From Gammaproteobacteria bacterium (GTDB lineage Bacteria; Pseudomonadota; Gammaproteobacteria; Pseudomonadales; Halieaceae), in assembly GCA_027295405.1 (NCBI GenBank), contig JAPUKZ010000211.1:1-40274 (forward strand): a DNA stretch of 40,274 nucleotides, written 5' to 3'. Positions 18,701 through 29,959 of the stretch are shown here, piece after piece. The first letter of the stretch is position 1. Every line of letters begins with the position of its first letter. The notes below the pieces were generated by a model that was not told the DNA's origin, did not search any database, and saw only the letters and a list, made by a program, of their open reading frames with translations. The translations under genes were made by a program, and so were the position numbers.

Positions 18701-19240
18701 AGTATCAACACTGCGGTAACCGTTGCTCTCCAGCAAGCGGCGAAATTCCTGCATATCCAGTCGCTGGCCAATGTCCAGCATCAAACTGCTGCCGGCAACG
18801 TACTCCACCGGCGCCAGGCGATGCATCAGGGTCGATACCGGCACCACCAGTATGCCGCGCTGTAATCGCGGCAAGCGATACAGGGTATGCAGGCGCTCGG
18901 AAGTAATATCCTGGTGGGGTGAAAAATTGTCGTAGGGAAGGGTTTCCCAGTCGGGGAAACCCAGCAACTCGATATCTTGCTCGCGCCCGTAAAAAGCCAG
19001 TTCACGCAACAACCGGCCGGCGGCCTGGCTGTCGGCGGTGATGACCAGATGCACGCCGTCTGCGGCTGCCATTTCGATCAGCAGGCGACTGGCGGCGCTG
19101 CCATGCAGCGGCCCGACGGCGGTCCGGCGGCCTGAGTGGCTGCGGTTTTTGATCTCTTGCAGAACTTGTTCGAACATCGCTGGCCTGGTGACTGAAATCC
19201 CGGGGGCGCTATTGTAGCCAGCTTGCGCCACGCTCACCAT
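15704..19240 (-). CDS. mfd: Transcription-repair coupling factor Mfd
   Basis: Large helicase with [68 protein letters not shown]. True start may be internal (MFEQVLQE). Confidence 0.98.
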   Translation of the reverse strand: [1178 protein letters not shown]

Positions 19241-19290
19241 ATGAACATAATAAGCGCTCTTTTCAAGCGCCCGGATAACAGGTAGATATC

Positions 19291-20760
19291 GTGACGGAAC
19301 AACAGCGAGAACGCCCAGAAGACTATTTCAAGGACTGGAAGGAACGGGAGACCCTGGCGGAGGCTATGATCCCGCTGGTGGGCAAATTGTCGCGCGAAAA
19401 CAGCGTCAAAACCTACATCTACGGCAAGTCACTGGTCAATGGTTCAGTGCTTGAGATCATGCAGGACCACCGCTATGTGCGCCAGATAGAGCAGAACGAA
19501 CTGTCCGAATTTGAAACCTACCCGGTCATCGAAGCCCTGGCCAGCCTGGACCTGGGAACTGCACATATTGACGTCGGTCGTATTGCTGTTGGCTACGAGG
19601 AAGAGGGTCGCGCCCAGGGACTGAGCGTCAAAAAGTATGTGGTACAGCAGGTTGAGGATCTTATTGGCAGCAATGCCAAGCCCATCGACAAGCCGCGTGA
19701 TGTGGTGCTGTACGGCTTTGGACGCATTGGTCGCCTGATGGCCCGATTGCTGGTAGAAAAAGCGGACGGCGGCGACACGTTGCGGCTGCGCGCCTTCGTG
19801 GTGCGCAAGGGCAAGGCGCCCAACGATCTGTTCAAGCGCGCCAGCCTGTTGCGCCGGGATTCCGTGCACGGGCCCTTCCACGGAACCATCAGGGTCGACG
19901 AAGAGCACGAGTCTTTCGTTGCCAACGGCAATGAAATCAGGGCGATCTACGCCAATGCACCTGACGAAATTGACTATACCGAGTACGGTATCGACGATGC
20001 CATTATCGTCGACAACACCGGGATGTGGCGGGATGTGGCGGGTCTGTCACGGCACTTGCAAAGCCATGGCGCTGCCAAGGTTATTTTGACGGCACCCGGC
20101 AAAGGCGACATGAAAAATATCGTGCACGGAATCAACAATCATGAGATTAGCGCTGATGACTGCGTGATCTCAGCGGCTTCGTGTACCACCAATGCAATCG
20201 CTCCACCGCTAAAGGCGATTGACGACGAGTTTGGCATCATTACCGGCCACGTCGAGACTGTGCACGCCTATACCAATGACCAGAACCTGATCGACAATTA
20301 CCACAAGGCCAATCGGCGCGGCCGCAGTGCACCGCTGAACATGGTACTGACTGAGACCGGCGCTGCGATCGCGGTTGGCAAGGTGCTGCCCCAACTCAGT
20401 GGCAAGCTCACCGGCAGTGCCATCCGGGTACCCACGGCCAATGTTTCCATGGCCATCCTCAACCTCGACCTCGCCCGTGCTACCAGCGTCGAGGAAATCA
20501 ACGAGTACATGCGCAAGATTGCGCTGCACTCGCCACTGCGTAAGCAGATCGATTACTCCAATTCCCCGGAAGTGGTTTCCTCCGATTTTGTCGGCTCCCG
20601 GCACGCGTGTATCTACGATTCGGAAGCGACTATCGTCCACGGCAAGCAGGTTGTCATTTACCTGTGGTACGACAATGAGTTTGGCTACAGCTGTCAGGTG
20701 TTCCGGATTCTGGAACAGATGGCCGGCATACACTACTCTGTGTACCCCCGCGAAGACTAG
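19291..20760 (+). CDS. Glyceraldehyde-3-phosphate dehydrogenase with long N-terminal extension (PA3001-like)
   Basis: VVLYGFGRIGRLMARLL, ISAASCTTNAIAPPLKAI catalytic Cys, WYDNEFGYSCQVFRI. GTG start. Confidence 0.94.
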   Translation: MTEQQRERPEDYFKDWKERETLAEAMIPLVGKLSRENSVKTYIYGKSLVNGSVLEIMQDHRYVRQIEQNELSEFETYPVIEALASLDLGTAHIDVGRIAVGYEEEGRAQGLSVKKYVVQQVEDLIGSNAKPIDKPRDVVLYGFGRIGRLMARLLVEKADGGDTLRLRAFVVRKGKAPNDLFKRASLLRRDSVHGPFHGTIRVDEEHESFVANGNEIRAIYANAPDEIDYTEYGIDDAIIVDNTGMWRDVAGLSRHLQSHGAAKVILTAPGKGDMKNIVHGINNHEISADDCVISAASCTTNAIAPPLKAIDDEFGIITGHVETVHAYTNDQNLIDNYHKANRRGRSAPLNMVLTETGAAIAVGKVLPQLSGKLTGSAIRVPTANVSMAILNLDLARATSVEEINEYMRKIALHSPLRKQIDYSNSPEVVSSDFVGSRHACIYDSEATIVHGKQVVIYLWYDNEFGYSCQVFRILEQMAGIHYSVYPRED

Positions 20761-20932
20761 CCCTAAGGTCTGCAGGGTCAAAGCCATCAGGCCTGAAAAA
20801 TCTCTGCAAAATCAAAGTTATGAGGGCACATCCTGTGGTGTTACCGCGGTGGATTCCGTATAATGCGCGCGGCTTGGCAAGCTCTGCTGCGGGCCCAGAT
20901 TATTTGCACAACTTTGCGCACAGGCATCTTTA

Positions 20933-22276
20933 ATGATTAAGCTAAAGCGGGGTATGGATATCCCCATATCCGGGCTGCCCGAGCAGGTTATACACGAGGC
21001 CTCCCCGGCCCGCTCCGTCGCCCTGATCGGTTATGATTATGTCGGTATGAGGCCGACCATGGCGGTTCAGGTAGGCGATCGGGTCAAGCAGGGCCAACTC
21101 CTGTTCTCCGACAAGAAAAATCCCGGCGTACAGTTCACCGCACCCAGCTCTGGCACCGTGGCCGCTATCAATCGCGGCGCGCGCCGGGTGCTGCAATCCG
21201 TGGTGATTGATATCGAGGGTTCCGAGGCCCAGAACTTTGGTAGCCACAGTGCGGATCAGGCGCGTGCCTTGTCCAGCGCCGCGGTGCGCCAGCAACTCCT
21301 GGACAGCGGAATGTGGTCAGCGCTGCGTACCCGACCGTTCAGCAAGGTGCCACAAGTTGATGCCAGCCCGGCCGCAGTATTCGTGACTGCCATGGACACC
21401 CACCCGCTGGCGGCCGATCCCGCGGTCGTCATAGCGGAGCAAAGCGAGGCCTATGGGCTGGGCCAGGATCTGTTGGCCACGCTCACCGATGGCCCGGTGT
21501 ATGTGTGTACAGCGGCGGGTTCAGACCTCCCCGCTGGCAGTGCCAGCACGGTACAGCAGGAACAATTCGCCGGTCCCCATCCCGCCGGTCTGGCGGGCAC
21601 CCATATTCACCATTTGGCACCCGTGAGTGCTGACAAAACCGTGTGGACAATCGGCTACCAGGACGTCATTGCCGTGGGGCGCTTGTTCCTGGATGGGTGT
21701 TTGTACAACCAGCGCGTTGTAGCCCTGTGTGGTCCGCAGGTCAGCCAACCGCGCCTGCTACGCACCCAACTGGGTGTCGATCTGCAAGAACTGTGTGCGG
21801 GTGAGTTGCTGGAAGGTGAAAACAGAATTATTTCCGGCTCGGTGCTGGGCGGACGCAGAGTCCAGGCAGGTACCGCCTATTTGGGCCGCTACCACCATCA
21901 GGTGTCGGTGCTGCGCGAGGGTCGCTATCGCGAGTTCCTGGGCTGGTTTTCACCTGGCGTCAACAAACACTCCAGCCTGGGGATTTACCTGTCAGGCCTG
22001 TTGCCGCGCAAATTGTTTCCGATGTCGACCAACACCAACGGCAGCGAACGCGCCATGGTACCCATGGGTACCTATGAGAATGTAGTCCCCATGGATATCC
22101 TGCCCACCCAATTGCTGCGGGCATTGATCGTGGGTGACACCGAAGTGGCCCAGCAGCTGGGCTGCCTGGAACTGGAGGAAGAAGATTTGGCACTGTGCAG
22201 TTACGTGTGTCCTGGCAAGTATGAGTACGGGCCAATTCTGCGTGACAACCTCACTCTTATCGAGAAGGAGGGTTGA
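20933..22276 (+). CDS. nqrA: Na+-translocating NADH:quinone reductase subunit A
   Basis: [20 protein letters not shown]...; head of an ordered nqr cluster. Confidence 0.97.
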   Translation: MIKLKRGMDIPISGLPEQVIHEASPARSVALIGYDYVGMRPTMAVQVGDRVKQGQLLFSDKKNPGVQFTAPSSGTVAAINRGARRVLQSVVIDIEGSEAQNFGSHSADQARALSSAAVRQQLLDSGMWSALRTRPFSKVPQVDASPAAVFVTAMDTHPLAADPAVVIAEQSEAYGLGQDLLATLTDGPVYVCTAAGSDLPAGSASTVQQEQFAGPHPAGLAGTHIHHLAPVSADKTVWTIGYQDVIAVGRLFLDGCLYNQRVVALCGPQVSQPRLLRTQLGVDLQELCAGELLEGENRIISGSVLGGRRVQAGTAYLGRYHHQVSVLREGRYREFLGWFSPGVNKHSSLGIYLSGLLPRKLFPMSTNTNGSERAMVPMGTYENVVPMDILPTQLLRALIVGDTEVAQQLGCLELEEEDLALCSYVCPGKYEYGPILRDNLTLIEKEG

Positions 22277-23472
22277 GCGTGGGGCTGAGAAAATTCCTGG
22301 ACAATATCGAGCGCCATTTCCAGGAGGGCGGCCGGTTCCAGAACTTTTATGTGCTCTATGAGCTGTTTGATACTTTTCTGTATGCGCCGGATTCGGTCAC
22401 CCGCAGTACCGCCCATGTGCGCGACGGAGTAGACCTCAAGCGAATTATGATCACCGTATGGCTGGCGGCTTTTCCCGCCATGTTTTACGGCATGTACAAC
22501 CTCGGCTACCAGGCCAATCTGGTGCTGGAGACCGGTATCGGCTCGATAACGGACTGGCACGCTCCCATCATATCACTGCTCGCGGGCAATGATCCGGGGA
22601 ACCTCTGGGATTGTTTCTGGTTCGGCGCGGTGTACTTCATTCCCATCTATGCAGTGACCTTTCTGGTGGGCCTCATCTGGGAGATTTTGTTCGCGATCAA
22701 GCGGGGTCACGAGGTGAACGAAGGTTTTTTTGTAACCTCAATCCTGTTTGCCCTGACCTGTCCGCCGGATATCCCCCTGTGGCAGGTGGCCCTGGGTATC
22801 AGCTTCGGCGTGGTCATTGGCAAGGAGGTTTTCGGCGGCACCGGCAAGAACTTCCTCAACCCGGCTCTGACTGGACGCGCCTTCCTGTTTTTCGCCTATC
22901 CCGCGCAGATGTCCGGTGACGCCGTTTGGACTGCCGTGGACGGCTATTCCGGTGCCACCGCACTTTCCATTATGTCCTCCCAGGGCATGGAAGTGCTGCG
23001 ACAGGGCATGCAATGGGGCGAAGCCTTCCTCGGCAGCATACAGGGTTCGATTGGTGAAACCTCCACTGCGGCCATCTTCGCCGGCGGCCTGCTACTGTTG
23101 TACACCCGCATTGCCTCCTGGCGTATTATCGCCGGGGTGATGCTGGGTATGGTGGCGCTGGCAGGCCTGTTCAATAACATTGGCTCAGACAATCCCATGT
23201 TCGCCGTGCCCTGGTACTGGCATATGGTGGTTGGCGGGTATGCCTTCGGCATGATTTTTATGGCCACCGACCCGGTCTCAGCGGCTATGACTAACGCCGG
23301 CAAGTGGTGGTTCGGCGCCCTGATCGGTGTGATGGTGGTGTTGATCCGGGTGGTCAATCCAGCGTTTCCGGAAGGCATGATGCTGGCGATTCTGTTCGCC
23401 AACCTGTTTGCGCCGCTGATAGACCATTTCGTGGTTCAGGCAAATATCAAACGGAGGCTCGCCCGTGGCTAA
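22273..23472 (+). CDS. nqrB: Na+-NQR subunit B
   Basis: GTG-start; multi-pass membrane; [13 protein letters not shown]-attachment motif. Confidence 0.97.
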   Translation: MSVGLRKFLDNIERHFQEGGRFQNFYVLYELFDTFLYAPDSVTRSTAHVRDGVDLKRIMITVWLAAFPAMFYGMYNLGYQANLVLETGIGSITDWHAPIISLLAGNDPGNLWDCFWFGAVYFIPIYAVTFLVGLIWEILFAIKRGHEVNEGFFVTSILFALTCPPDIPLWQVALGISFGVVIGKEVFGGTGKNFLNPALTGRAFLFFAYPAQMSGDAVWTAVDGYSGATALSIMSSQGMEVLRQGMQWGEAFLGSIQGSIGETSTAAIFAGGLLLLYTRIASWRIIAGVMLGMVALAGLFNNIGSDNPMFAVPWYWHMVVGGYAFGMIFMATDPVSAAMTNAGKWWFGALIGVMVVLIRVVNPAFPEGMMLAILFANLFAPLIDHFVVQANIKRRLARG

Positions 23473-24235
23473 CAACGATACCATTAAGAAAACCCTGCTG
23501 GTGGCGGTAGCCTTGTGCGTCGTCTGTTCGGTCATTGTCTCGGGTGCCGCTGTGGCACTCAAGGACGCCCAGGTGGCCAACAAGCTGGATGACCGCAATC
23601 GCAATATTCTGGCTGCTGCCGGCATGCTTGAAGAGGGCGTACCGATTGCCGAACTGTTCGCTCGGATCGACACCAAAGTCGTGGATCTGCGCACCGGGAA
23701 ATTTACCGATGCGGTCGCTGCTGACAACTATAACCAACGCAAGGCCGCCAAGGATCCTGCGGTATCCGACGCCCTCAGCAGCGCCGAGGATATTGCAAAA
23801 ATCAGACGCCGCGAACATCTGGCGTTGGTGTATATCGTGGAGGAACAGGGACAGTTGGACAAAATCATCCTGCCCATTCACGGCTATGCCCTGTGGTCCA
23901 CCCTGTATGGATTTATCGCCCTGGAGTCAGACGGCAATACGGTGGCTGGCCTGGGTTTTTACGAGCACAAGGAAACACCGGGGTTGGGTGGCGAGGTGGA
24001 CAACCCGCGCTGGAAAGCCCTGTGGCCAGGCAAGCAGGTTTACCTGGACGGACAGGTGGCACTGAAGCTCATGAAAGGTGTGGTTGACCCGGATAGCCCC
24101 GACGCCGACTACCAGGTCGACGGCCTCGCCGGTGCCACCCTGACCAGCCGGGGGGTGAGCAATCTGGTTCAGTTCTGGTTGGGAGAGGGGGGCTTTGGTC
24201 CCTTCATTGCAAATCTGAGAGCGGGGAAAGCGTAG
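23465..24235 (+). CDS. nqrC: Na+-NQR subunit C
   Basis: [16 protein letters not shown]-attachment motif; cluster position. Confidence 0.97.
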   Translation: MANNDTIKKTLLVAVALCVVCSVIVSGAAVALKDAQVANKLDDRNRNILAAAGMLEEGVPIAELFARIDTKVVDLRTGKFTDAVAADNYNQRKAAKDPAVSDALSSAEDIAKIRRREHLALVYIVEEQGQLDKIILPIHGYALWSTLYGFIALESDGNTVAGLGFYEHKETPGLGGEVDNPRWKALWPGKQVYLDGQVALKLMKGVVDPDSPDADYQVDGLAGATLTSRGVSNLVQFWLGEGGFGPFIANLRAGKA

Positions 24236-24236
24236 C

Positions 24237-24899
24237 ATGTTGACAATGAAGGAAATCCTGCTCACTCCGGTATTCAAGGAGAATCCGATTGCGCTGCAGA
24301 TACTGGGTGTCTGTTCCGCGTTGGCGGTCACCTCATCTCTGCAGGTGACAATGGTGATGTGTATCGCCTTGACCATGGTCACCGCATTTTCAAACCTGTC
24401 GATTTCACTGATTCGCCATCACATACCCAGCAATATTCGCATCATCGTGCAGATGATCATTATCGCATCGCTGGTCATAGTGGTGGATGAGCTTCTGCAA
24501 GCGGTGGCCTACGGCATCAGCAAACAACTCTCGGTGTTTGTCGGTCTCATCATCACCAATTGTATTGTCATGGGCCGGGCCGAAGCCTTTGCCATGAAGA
24601 ATGCACCCATCGCCAGTTTTGTCGACGGCATAGGCAATGGGCTGGGCTACAGCGTGGTGCTACTGGCGGTTGCCTTTGTGCGCGAGCTGCTCGGTGCCGG
24701 CAAACTGTTCGGCGTCGAAATTTTGCCGCTGATAACGGATGGGGGCTGGTACAACCCGAACGGCCTGCTGCTGTTACCGCCCAGCGCTTTCTTCCTGATC
24801 GGCCTGTTCATCTGGGGCCTGCGCAGCTGGAAGCGCGAGCAGGTGGAAGAGCCGGATTTCAGGATCACTGCCCACACAGTGGTCAGGGAGGGCTCGTAA
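24237..24899 (+). CDS. nqrD: Na+-NQR subunit D
   Basis: [31 protein letters not shown]...; cluster position. Confidence 0.97.
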   Translation: MLTMKEILLTPVFKENPIALQILGVCSALAVTSSLQVTMVMCIALTMVTAFSNLSISLIRHHIPSNIRIIVQMIIIASLVIVVDELLQAVAYGISKQLSVFVGLIITNCIVMGRAEAFAMKNAPIASFVDGIGNGLGYSVVLLAVAFVRELLGAGKLFGVEILPLITDGGWYNPNGLLLLPPSAFFLIGLFIWGLRSWKREQVEEPDFRITAHTVVREGS

Positions 24900-25508
24900 A
24901 TGGAACATTACCTGAGTCTGTTTGTGCGCTCAATATTCATCGAGAATATGGCCCTGAGTTTCTTTCTGGGCATGTGTACATTTCTGGCGGTATCCAAAAA
25001 AATCCAGACCGCGATTGGTCTCGGAGTCGCGGTGGTGGTGGTGCTGACGATAACGGTGCCAGTCAACAACCTGATCTACAACTACCTGCTGGCCGATGGC
25101 GCGCTGGCCTGGGCCGGACTGCCGGATATGGATCTCAGTTTCCTCGGCCTGCTGAGCTACATCGGGGTCATCGCCGCCCTGGTGCAGATTCTGGAGATGT
25201 TCCTGGATAAATTTGTGCCCGCCCTGTACAACACGCTGGGTGTTTTTCTACCACTGATTACAGTGAACTGCGCGATCATGGGCGCCTCCCTGTTCATGGT
25301 GGAGCGTGATTACAACTTCGCGGAAAGCGCGGTGTATGGCGCCGGCGCCGGCATCGGTTGGGCCCTGGCGATCGCTGCGCTGGCGGGAATACGCGAAAAA
25401 CTCAAATATTCAGACATCCCCGCCGGACTGCAGGGGCTGGGTATCACTTTTATTATCGTTGGTTTGATGTCGTTGGGTTTCATGTCCTTCGGCGGCATTG
25501 ATCTGTAG
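24900..25508 (+). CDS. nqrE: Na+-NQR subunit E
   Basis: [34 protein letters not shown]...; cluster position. Confidence 0.97.
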   Translation: MEHYLSLFVRSIFIENMALSFFLGMCTFLAVSKKIQTAIGLGVAVVVVLTITVPVNNLIYNYLLADGALAWAGLPDMDLSFLGLLSYIGVIAALVQILEMFLDKFVPALYNTLGVFLPLITVNCAIMGASLFMVERDYNFAESAVYGAGAGIGWALAIAALAGIREKLKYSDIPAGLQGLGITFIIVGLMSLGFMSFGGIDL

Positions 25509-25522
25509 GCGGATTCGGATCT

Positions 25523-26743
25523 ATGGATACGATCGTACTGGGTGTGGGGATGTTTACCGCCATCGTGCTGGGCCTGGTGGCAGTGATCCTGTTCGCTCGC
25601 TCGCGGCTGGTAGCCTCCGGTAATGTCACCATCGATGTCAATGGACTGAAGCAGATCTCGGTACCCGCCGGTGGCAAATTGCTGCAGACCCTGGCGGCCA
25701 ATGAACTGTTTCTCGCCTCTGCCTGTGGTGGTGGTGGAACCTGCGCCCAGTGCAAATGTGTGATAAAGGCGGGGGGCGGTTCCATGCTGGCCACCGAGGA
25801 ATCCCACTTCACCCGCCGGGACGCCAAAGAGGGCTGGCGCCTGTCCTGTCAGGTGCCCGTCAAGCAGGACATGCAGATCCAGGTACCCGAAGAGGTGTTC
25901 GGTGTCAAGCAATGGGAGTGCACGGTCGAGGCCAACGACAATGTCGCGACCTTTATCAAGGAACTGACTCTGCGCCTGCCAGAGGGTGAGAGCGTGGATT
26001 TTCAGGCGGGCGGTTATGTCCAGCTGGAGTGCCCGCCGCACACCGTGAAATACCGCGACTTCGACATTGGTGAGGAGTATCGCGGTGACTGGGAACGTTT
26101 CAAGTTCTTCGACCTGGAATCCACCGTCACGGAAACGGTGATTCGCGCCTACTCCATGGCCAATTACCCGGAAGAGAAGGGTATCGTCAAATTCGACATA
26201 CGTATCGCCACACCGCCGCCCGGTAGCGAGGGTATCCCCTGTGGGGTCATGTCCTCCTGGGTGTTTCACCTGAAGCCTGGTGACAAGGTCAATGTGTACG
26301 GCCCCTTCGGCGATTTCTTCGCCAAGGATACCCAGGCAGAAATGGTATTTATCGGTGGCGGCGCGGGTATGGCACCGATGCGCTCCCACATCTTCGACCA
26401 GCTGCGGCGCTTGCGCACGGACCGCAAGATATCCTTCTGGTACGGGGCCCGCTCCCTGCGCGAGATGTTCTACCACGATGAATACGACCAGCTGGCAGCC
26501 GAGAACCGCAACTTCGAATGGCATGTGGCTCTTTCGGACCCGCAGCCCGAAGACAACTGGGATGGCTTGACCGGCTTCATCCACAATGTGTTGTACGAGG
26601 AGTATCTCAAAGACCACCCGGCGCCGGAGGACTGCGAGTATTATATGTGCGGTCCGCCCATGATGAACGCCGCAGTCATTGCCATGCTCACCGACCTTGG
26701 GGTGGAACCTGAACACATCCTGCTGGATGATTTCGGCGGCTAA
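25523..26743 (+). CDS. nqrF: Na+-NQR subunit F
   Basis: 2Fe-2S motif [15 protein letters not shown]-terminal FAD/NAD module. Confidence 0.97.
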   Translation: MDTIVLGVGMFTAIVLGLVAVILFARSRLVASGNVTIDVNGLKQISVPAGGKLLQTLAANELFLASACGGGGTCAQCKCVIKAGGGSMLATEESHFTRRDAKEGWRLSCQVPVKQDMQIQVPEEVFGVKQWECTVEANDNVATFIKELTLRLPEGESVDFQAGGYVQLECPPHTVKYRDFDIGEEYRGDWERFKFFDLESTVTETVIRAYSMANYPEEKGIVKFDIRIATPPPGSEGIPCGVMSSWVFHLKPGDKVNVYGPFGDFFAKDTQAEMVFIGGGAGMAPMRSHIFDQLRRLRTDRKISFWYGARSLREMFYHDEYDQLAAENRNFEWHVALSDPQPEDNWDGLTGFIHNVLYEEYLKDHPAPEDCEYYMCGPPMMNAAVIAMLTDLGVEPEHILLDDFGG

Positions 26744-26744
26744 C

Positions 26745-27764
26745 TTGTCGGCCTTACCAGCCCGGGGCCAGCACTTGTTGCTGGCCTTTTTGCTGGTGCT
26801 TCTGGCAGCCTGCGGACAGGCGCCTGGACCGGTCACGCTGCAGGGCCCTACCATGGGGACGCGTTATCACGTCACCCTGGTGGCTGGCTCGGAGACGATC
26901 GACCCGGCGCAAATGCAGGCTGGAATCGACGCGGTTCTCGACACCATCGAAGACTCCATGTCGAGCTGGCGCGACGACTCCGAAATATCCCGTTTCAATC
27001 GCGCCCCCCCGGGTAAGTGGTGGCCCGTTAGCGCCGGTTTTCTCGAGGTGTTTTCCCTGGCCCGGCAAGTGACGCTGGCAAGTGATGGCGCCTACGATGT
27101 CAGTGTCGCTCCCCTGGTAGAGCTCTGGGGTTTCGGTCCCGGCGCCGGTGCTTCGATTCCGGGGCAGGCGCAAATTGACGCTGCCATGCAGCGGGTGGGT
27201 GAGGCCTACGTCGACATGGATGTGCCCGGGCAGCGCCTGCGCAAACAGCGGCCCCTGGCGCTGGATTTTTCCTCCATCGCCAAGGGGTACGGGGTGGACA
27301 AGCTGGGCCAGTGGCTGGAACAACAGGGTCACGTCAACTACATGGTGGAAATCGGCGGCGAGATCAGGGTTCGAGGCCACAGCCCGCGCGGTACTCCCTG
27401 GCGAATCGCGATAGAAAAACCGGAACCCGTGGCGCGCGAGGCGGTCGCGGTACTGGAGATCACCGACCAGGCGGTGGCGACCTCGGGAGATTACCGCAAT
27501 TTTTTTGAGGTGGACGGGGTGCGTTACTCCCATTCCATCGATCCCCGCAAGGGTCGTCCGGTACGGCACCAACTGGTGTCGGTGACGGTGGTGCACAGGA
27601 GCACGACGCTGGCGGATGCCTGGGCCACTGCGCTGATAGTGTTGGGGCCGGAACAGGCCTTGAAAACCGCGCTCAGGGAGAGCCTGGCGGTATACCTGAT
27701 CAGTCGCGAGCCAGGGGGGTTGCGGGTGGATAAAACGCCAGCAATCGAAACCTATTTGCAGTAA
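26745..27764 (+). CDS. apbE: FAD:protein FMN transferase ApbE (lipoprotein)
   Basis: Lipobox [28 protein letters not shown]. Probable TTG start at 26745 right after the nqrF stop. Confidence 0.92.
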   Translation: MSALPARGQHLLLAFLLVLLAACGQAPGPVTLQGPTMGTRYHVTLVAGSETIDPAQMQAGIDAVLDTIEDSMSSWRDDSEISRFNRAPPGKWWPVSAGFLEVFSLARQVTLASDGAYDVSVAPLVELWGFGPGAGASIPGQAQIDAAMQRVGEAYVDMDVPGQRLRKQRPLALDFSSIAKGYGVDKLGQWLEQQGHVNYMVEIGGEIRVRGHSPRGTPWRIAIEKPEPVAREAVAVLEITDQAVATSGDYRNFFEVDGVRYSHSIDPRKGRPVRHQLVSVTVVHRSTTLADAWATALIVLGPEQALKTALRESLAVYLISREPGGLRVDKTPAIETYLQ

Positions 27765-27774
27765 GATTAGCGCC

Positions 27775-28008
27775 GTGGCGACATTTATTTTTACATTCCT
27801 GTTTTTCCTGCTGGTAGTGGCAGGCATGGCCGTTGGAGTAATTTTCAGTAACAAACCGATTGTGGGCTCCTGCGGTGGCATGGGTGCCCTGGGCCTGGAT
27901 ACGGACTGTGACATTTGCGGTGGTGATCCCCGGGTCTGCGAAGAGGAAACCCGCAGCGGCACGGGTTCCGGCGTCAAACTGTATTCCCCTACCGACAATA
28001 AAACCTGA
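27775..28008 (+). CDS. nqrM: Na+-NQR maturation protein NqrM
   Basis: Single TM followed by [27 protein letters not shown] Cys motif; follows apbE. Confidence 0.92.
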   Translation: MATFIFTFLFFLLVVAGMAVGVIFSNKPIVGSCGGMGALGLDTDCDICGGDPRVCEEETRSGTGSGVKLYSPTDNKT

Positions 28009-28020
28009 AGCGGGGCGAGC

Positions 28021-29274
28021 TTGCCTTTCAGCACTGACCAGCTACCTCTGTTTATCGGTCTTCGTTACAGTTTCTCTCGCCAGCGCAATCGCTTTATCGG
28101 CGTGGTATCCATGGTCTCCCTGTTGGGGATGGCCATCGGTGTCGCCAGTCTGATCACAGTACTCTCGGTGATGAATGGCTTTGCCGGCGAGTTGCGCAAC
28201 CGCATTCTGTCTCTGGTCGCTCACGCTGAAGTGCGGGCTGAAACGGGCAATCTGCAGGACTGGCGGGCCCTGGTGGAGCAGCTCAGTGGCCATCCGGAAT
28301 TGGAGGGGATTGCCCCCTTTGTCGAGAGCAAGGCCTTGTTGGCCAGCCGCAGGCAGGTGCGTGGGGCGCACATAATTGCGGTGGACGTGGCGCGGGAGGC
28401 CAGCGTATCCAGCGTGGTTGAACATATCACCCGCGGCAGCTTTGCGGATCTGGAGCGACAACCCTATGGAATCGTCCTGGGCTCACTGCTGGCCAGGTCG
28501 CTGGGGGTCAGTGTCGGCGACAACCTGGAGATTACAGTTCCGAGACTGATCCTGACCCCGCTGGGCACCTTTCCCCGCAGCAAGCGCTTTACCGTGGTCG
28601 GCATCTTCGAAGTGGGAGCCCAGCTGGATGGCAGTCACGCCTACCTGGCCCTAAACAGCGGCCAGAAACTGCTTTCCCTGGCAGATCGGGTACACGGGCT
28701 GCGTCTGCACTTTTCGGATCTGTACCAATCTGCCAGTACCGCCGCCGCTATTGCAGAGCAGTTGGGGGCTGGCTACCGGGTGCGCGACTGGCAGCAAACC
28801 CAGCGCAGCCTGTTCAGTGCAGTTCGCATGGAAAAGAACATGATAGGGGTGCTGTTGCTCAGCGTGGTGGCAGTGGCAGCCTTTAATATCATTTCCACCC
28901 TGACCATGGCGATTACCGACAAGCGGGGCGATATTGCGGTACTGCGCACCATGGGAATTCGCGCCAGCCGGGTCATGGCGATTTTTGTCGCCCAGGGTCT
29001 GGTACTGGCCATTATCGGTATCAGCCTGGGGGTTTGCGCCGGTGTGCTGCTGGCACTCAACATCAGTGAGATTACCCTGTTCCTGGAACAGTTGCTGGGT
29101 GTGAAACTGTTTAATCCCGATGTGTACTTCATCAGCATCCTGCCGTCAGAATTGCAGTGGTCCGATGTGACCGTCATTTCCCTGTCGGCGCTGGGACTGA
29201 GCCTGTTGGCGACCCTGCTGCCGGCCTGGCGGGCTACCCGGATCGCTCCGGCTGAGGTGTTGCGCTATGAGTGA
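28021..29274 (+). CDS. lolC: Lipoprotein-releasing ABC transporter permease (LolC/E family)
   Basis: FIGLRYSFSRQRNRFIGVVSMVSLLGMAIGVASLITVLSVMNGF...; followed by lolD. Confidence 0.92.
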   Translation: MPFSTDQLPLFIGLRYSFSRQRNRFIGVVSMVSLLGMAIGVASLITVLSVMNGFAGELRNRILSLVAHAEVRAETGNLQDWRALVEQLSGHPELEGIAPFVESKALLASRRQVRGAHIIAVDVAREASVSSVVEHITRGSFADLERQPYGIVLGSLLARSLGVSVGDNLEITVPRLILTPLGTFPRSKRFTVVGIFEVGAQLDGSHAYLALNSGQKLLSLADRVHGLRLHFSDLYQSASTAAAIAEQLGAGYRVRDWQQTQRSLFSAVRMEKNMIGVLLLSVVAVAAFNIISTLTMAITDKRGDIAVLRTMGIRASRVMAIFVAQGLVLAIIGISLGVCAGVLLALNISEITLFLEQLLGVKLFNPDVYFISILPSELQWSDVTVISLSALGLSLLATLLPAWRATRIAPAEVLRYE

Positions 29275-29959
29275 GACGCCGGTGCTGGAATGTCGTGACC
29301 TGGGTCGCACCTACACCGACGGCGGGCTGTCGGTACCGGTGCTGAGGGCGGTAAATTTTGTGCTGCCAGCGGCGGCCAAGGTGGCCATCGTCGGCGCCTC
29401 GGGTTCCGGAAAATCCACCTTGCTGAATCTGTTCGGAGGGCTCGACGTACCTACCACAGGACACGTGCTCATGCTGGGTCGCGATATCAACCAGATGAGC
29501 GAAGCGGAGCGCTGCCGCTTCCGCAATCAATCACTGGGCTTTGTCTATCAGTTTCATCATTTGCTCCCGGAATTCAGCGCCCAGGAGAACGTTGCGATGC
29601 CGCTGTTGATCGCCGGTGAGAAGCGGCGAACTGCCCTGGCCAGCGCCGCAAAATTGCTGGCGAAAGTCGGTCTGGAACAACGCCTGCTGCACCGTCCTGC
29701 GCAGCTATCCGGGGGTGAGCGCCAGCGGGTCGCCATTGCCCGGGCGCTGGTGATGCAGCCGGCCTGTGTACTCATGGATGAGCCAACCGGCAATCTCGAC
29801 CCCGGCGCGTCCCGCCAGGTCCTGGATTTGATGGATGAGCTGATGCGGGATACCACCGCCAGCTTCGTGGTAGTTACCCACGCCGCAGAGATCGCCGCTC
29901 ATATGGACCAGATCTGGGAATTGGCCGACGCCTGCCTGCTCCGACAAGGTGCTGACTGA
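29267..29959 (+). CDS. lolD: Lipoprotein-releasing ABC transporter ATPase LolD
   Basis: Walker A GASGSGKSTLL, signature LSGGERQRVAIARAL, Walker B CVLMDEPTGNLD. Confidence 0.96.
   Translation: MSETPVLECRDLGRTYTDGGLSVPVLRAVNFVLPAAAKVAIVGASGSGKSTLLNLFGGLDVPTTGHVLMLGRDINQMSEAERCRFRNQSLGFVYQFHHLLPEFSAQENVAMPLLIAGEKRRTALASAAKLLAKVGLEQRLLHRPAQLSGGERQRVAIARALVMQPACVLMDEPTGNLDPGASRQVLDLMDELMRDTTASFVVVTHAAEIAAHMDQIWELADACLLRQGAD

Noticed and set aside
20021-20040. Exact 10-bp tandem duplication GGATGTGGCG x2 in the GAPDH gene
   Set aside because: Encodes the expected NTGMWRDVAGLSRH region; likely codon coincidence.
20859-20864. TATAAT upstream of nqrA as a confident sigma70 promoter
   Set aside because: The -10 is good but no convincing -35 at proper spacing; left unlisted.
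25310-26854. 514-aa minus-strand ORF opposite nqrE/nqrF
   Set aside because: Antisense to confidently assigned nqr genes; composition looks like a reverse-frame artefact.
26754-28034. 426-aa minus-strand ORF opposite apbE/nqrM
   Set aside because: Shadow ORF; the + strand genes have clear family motifs.
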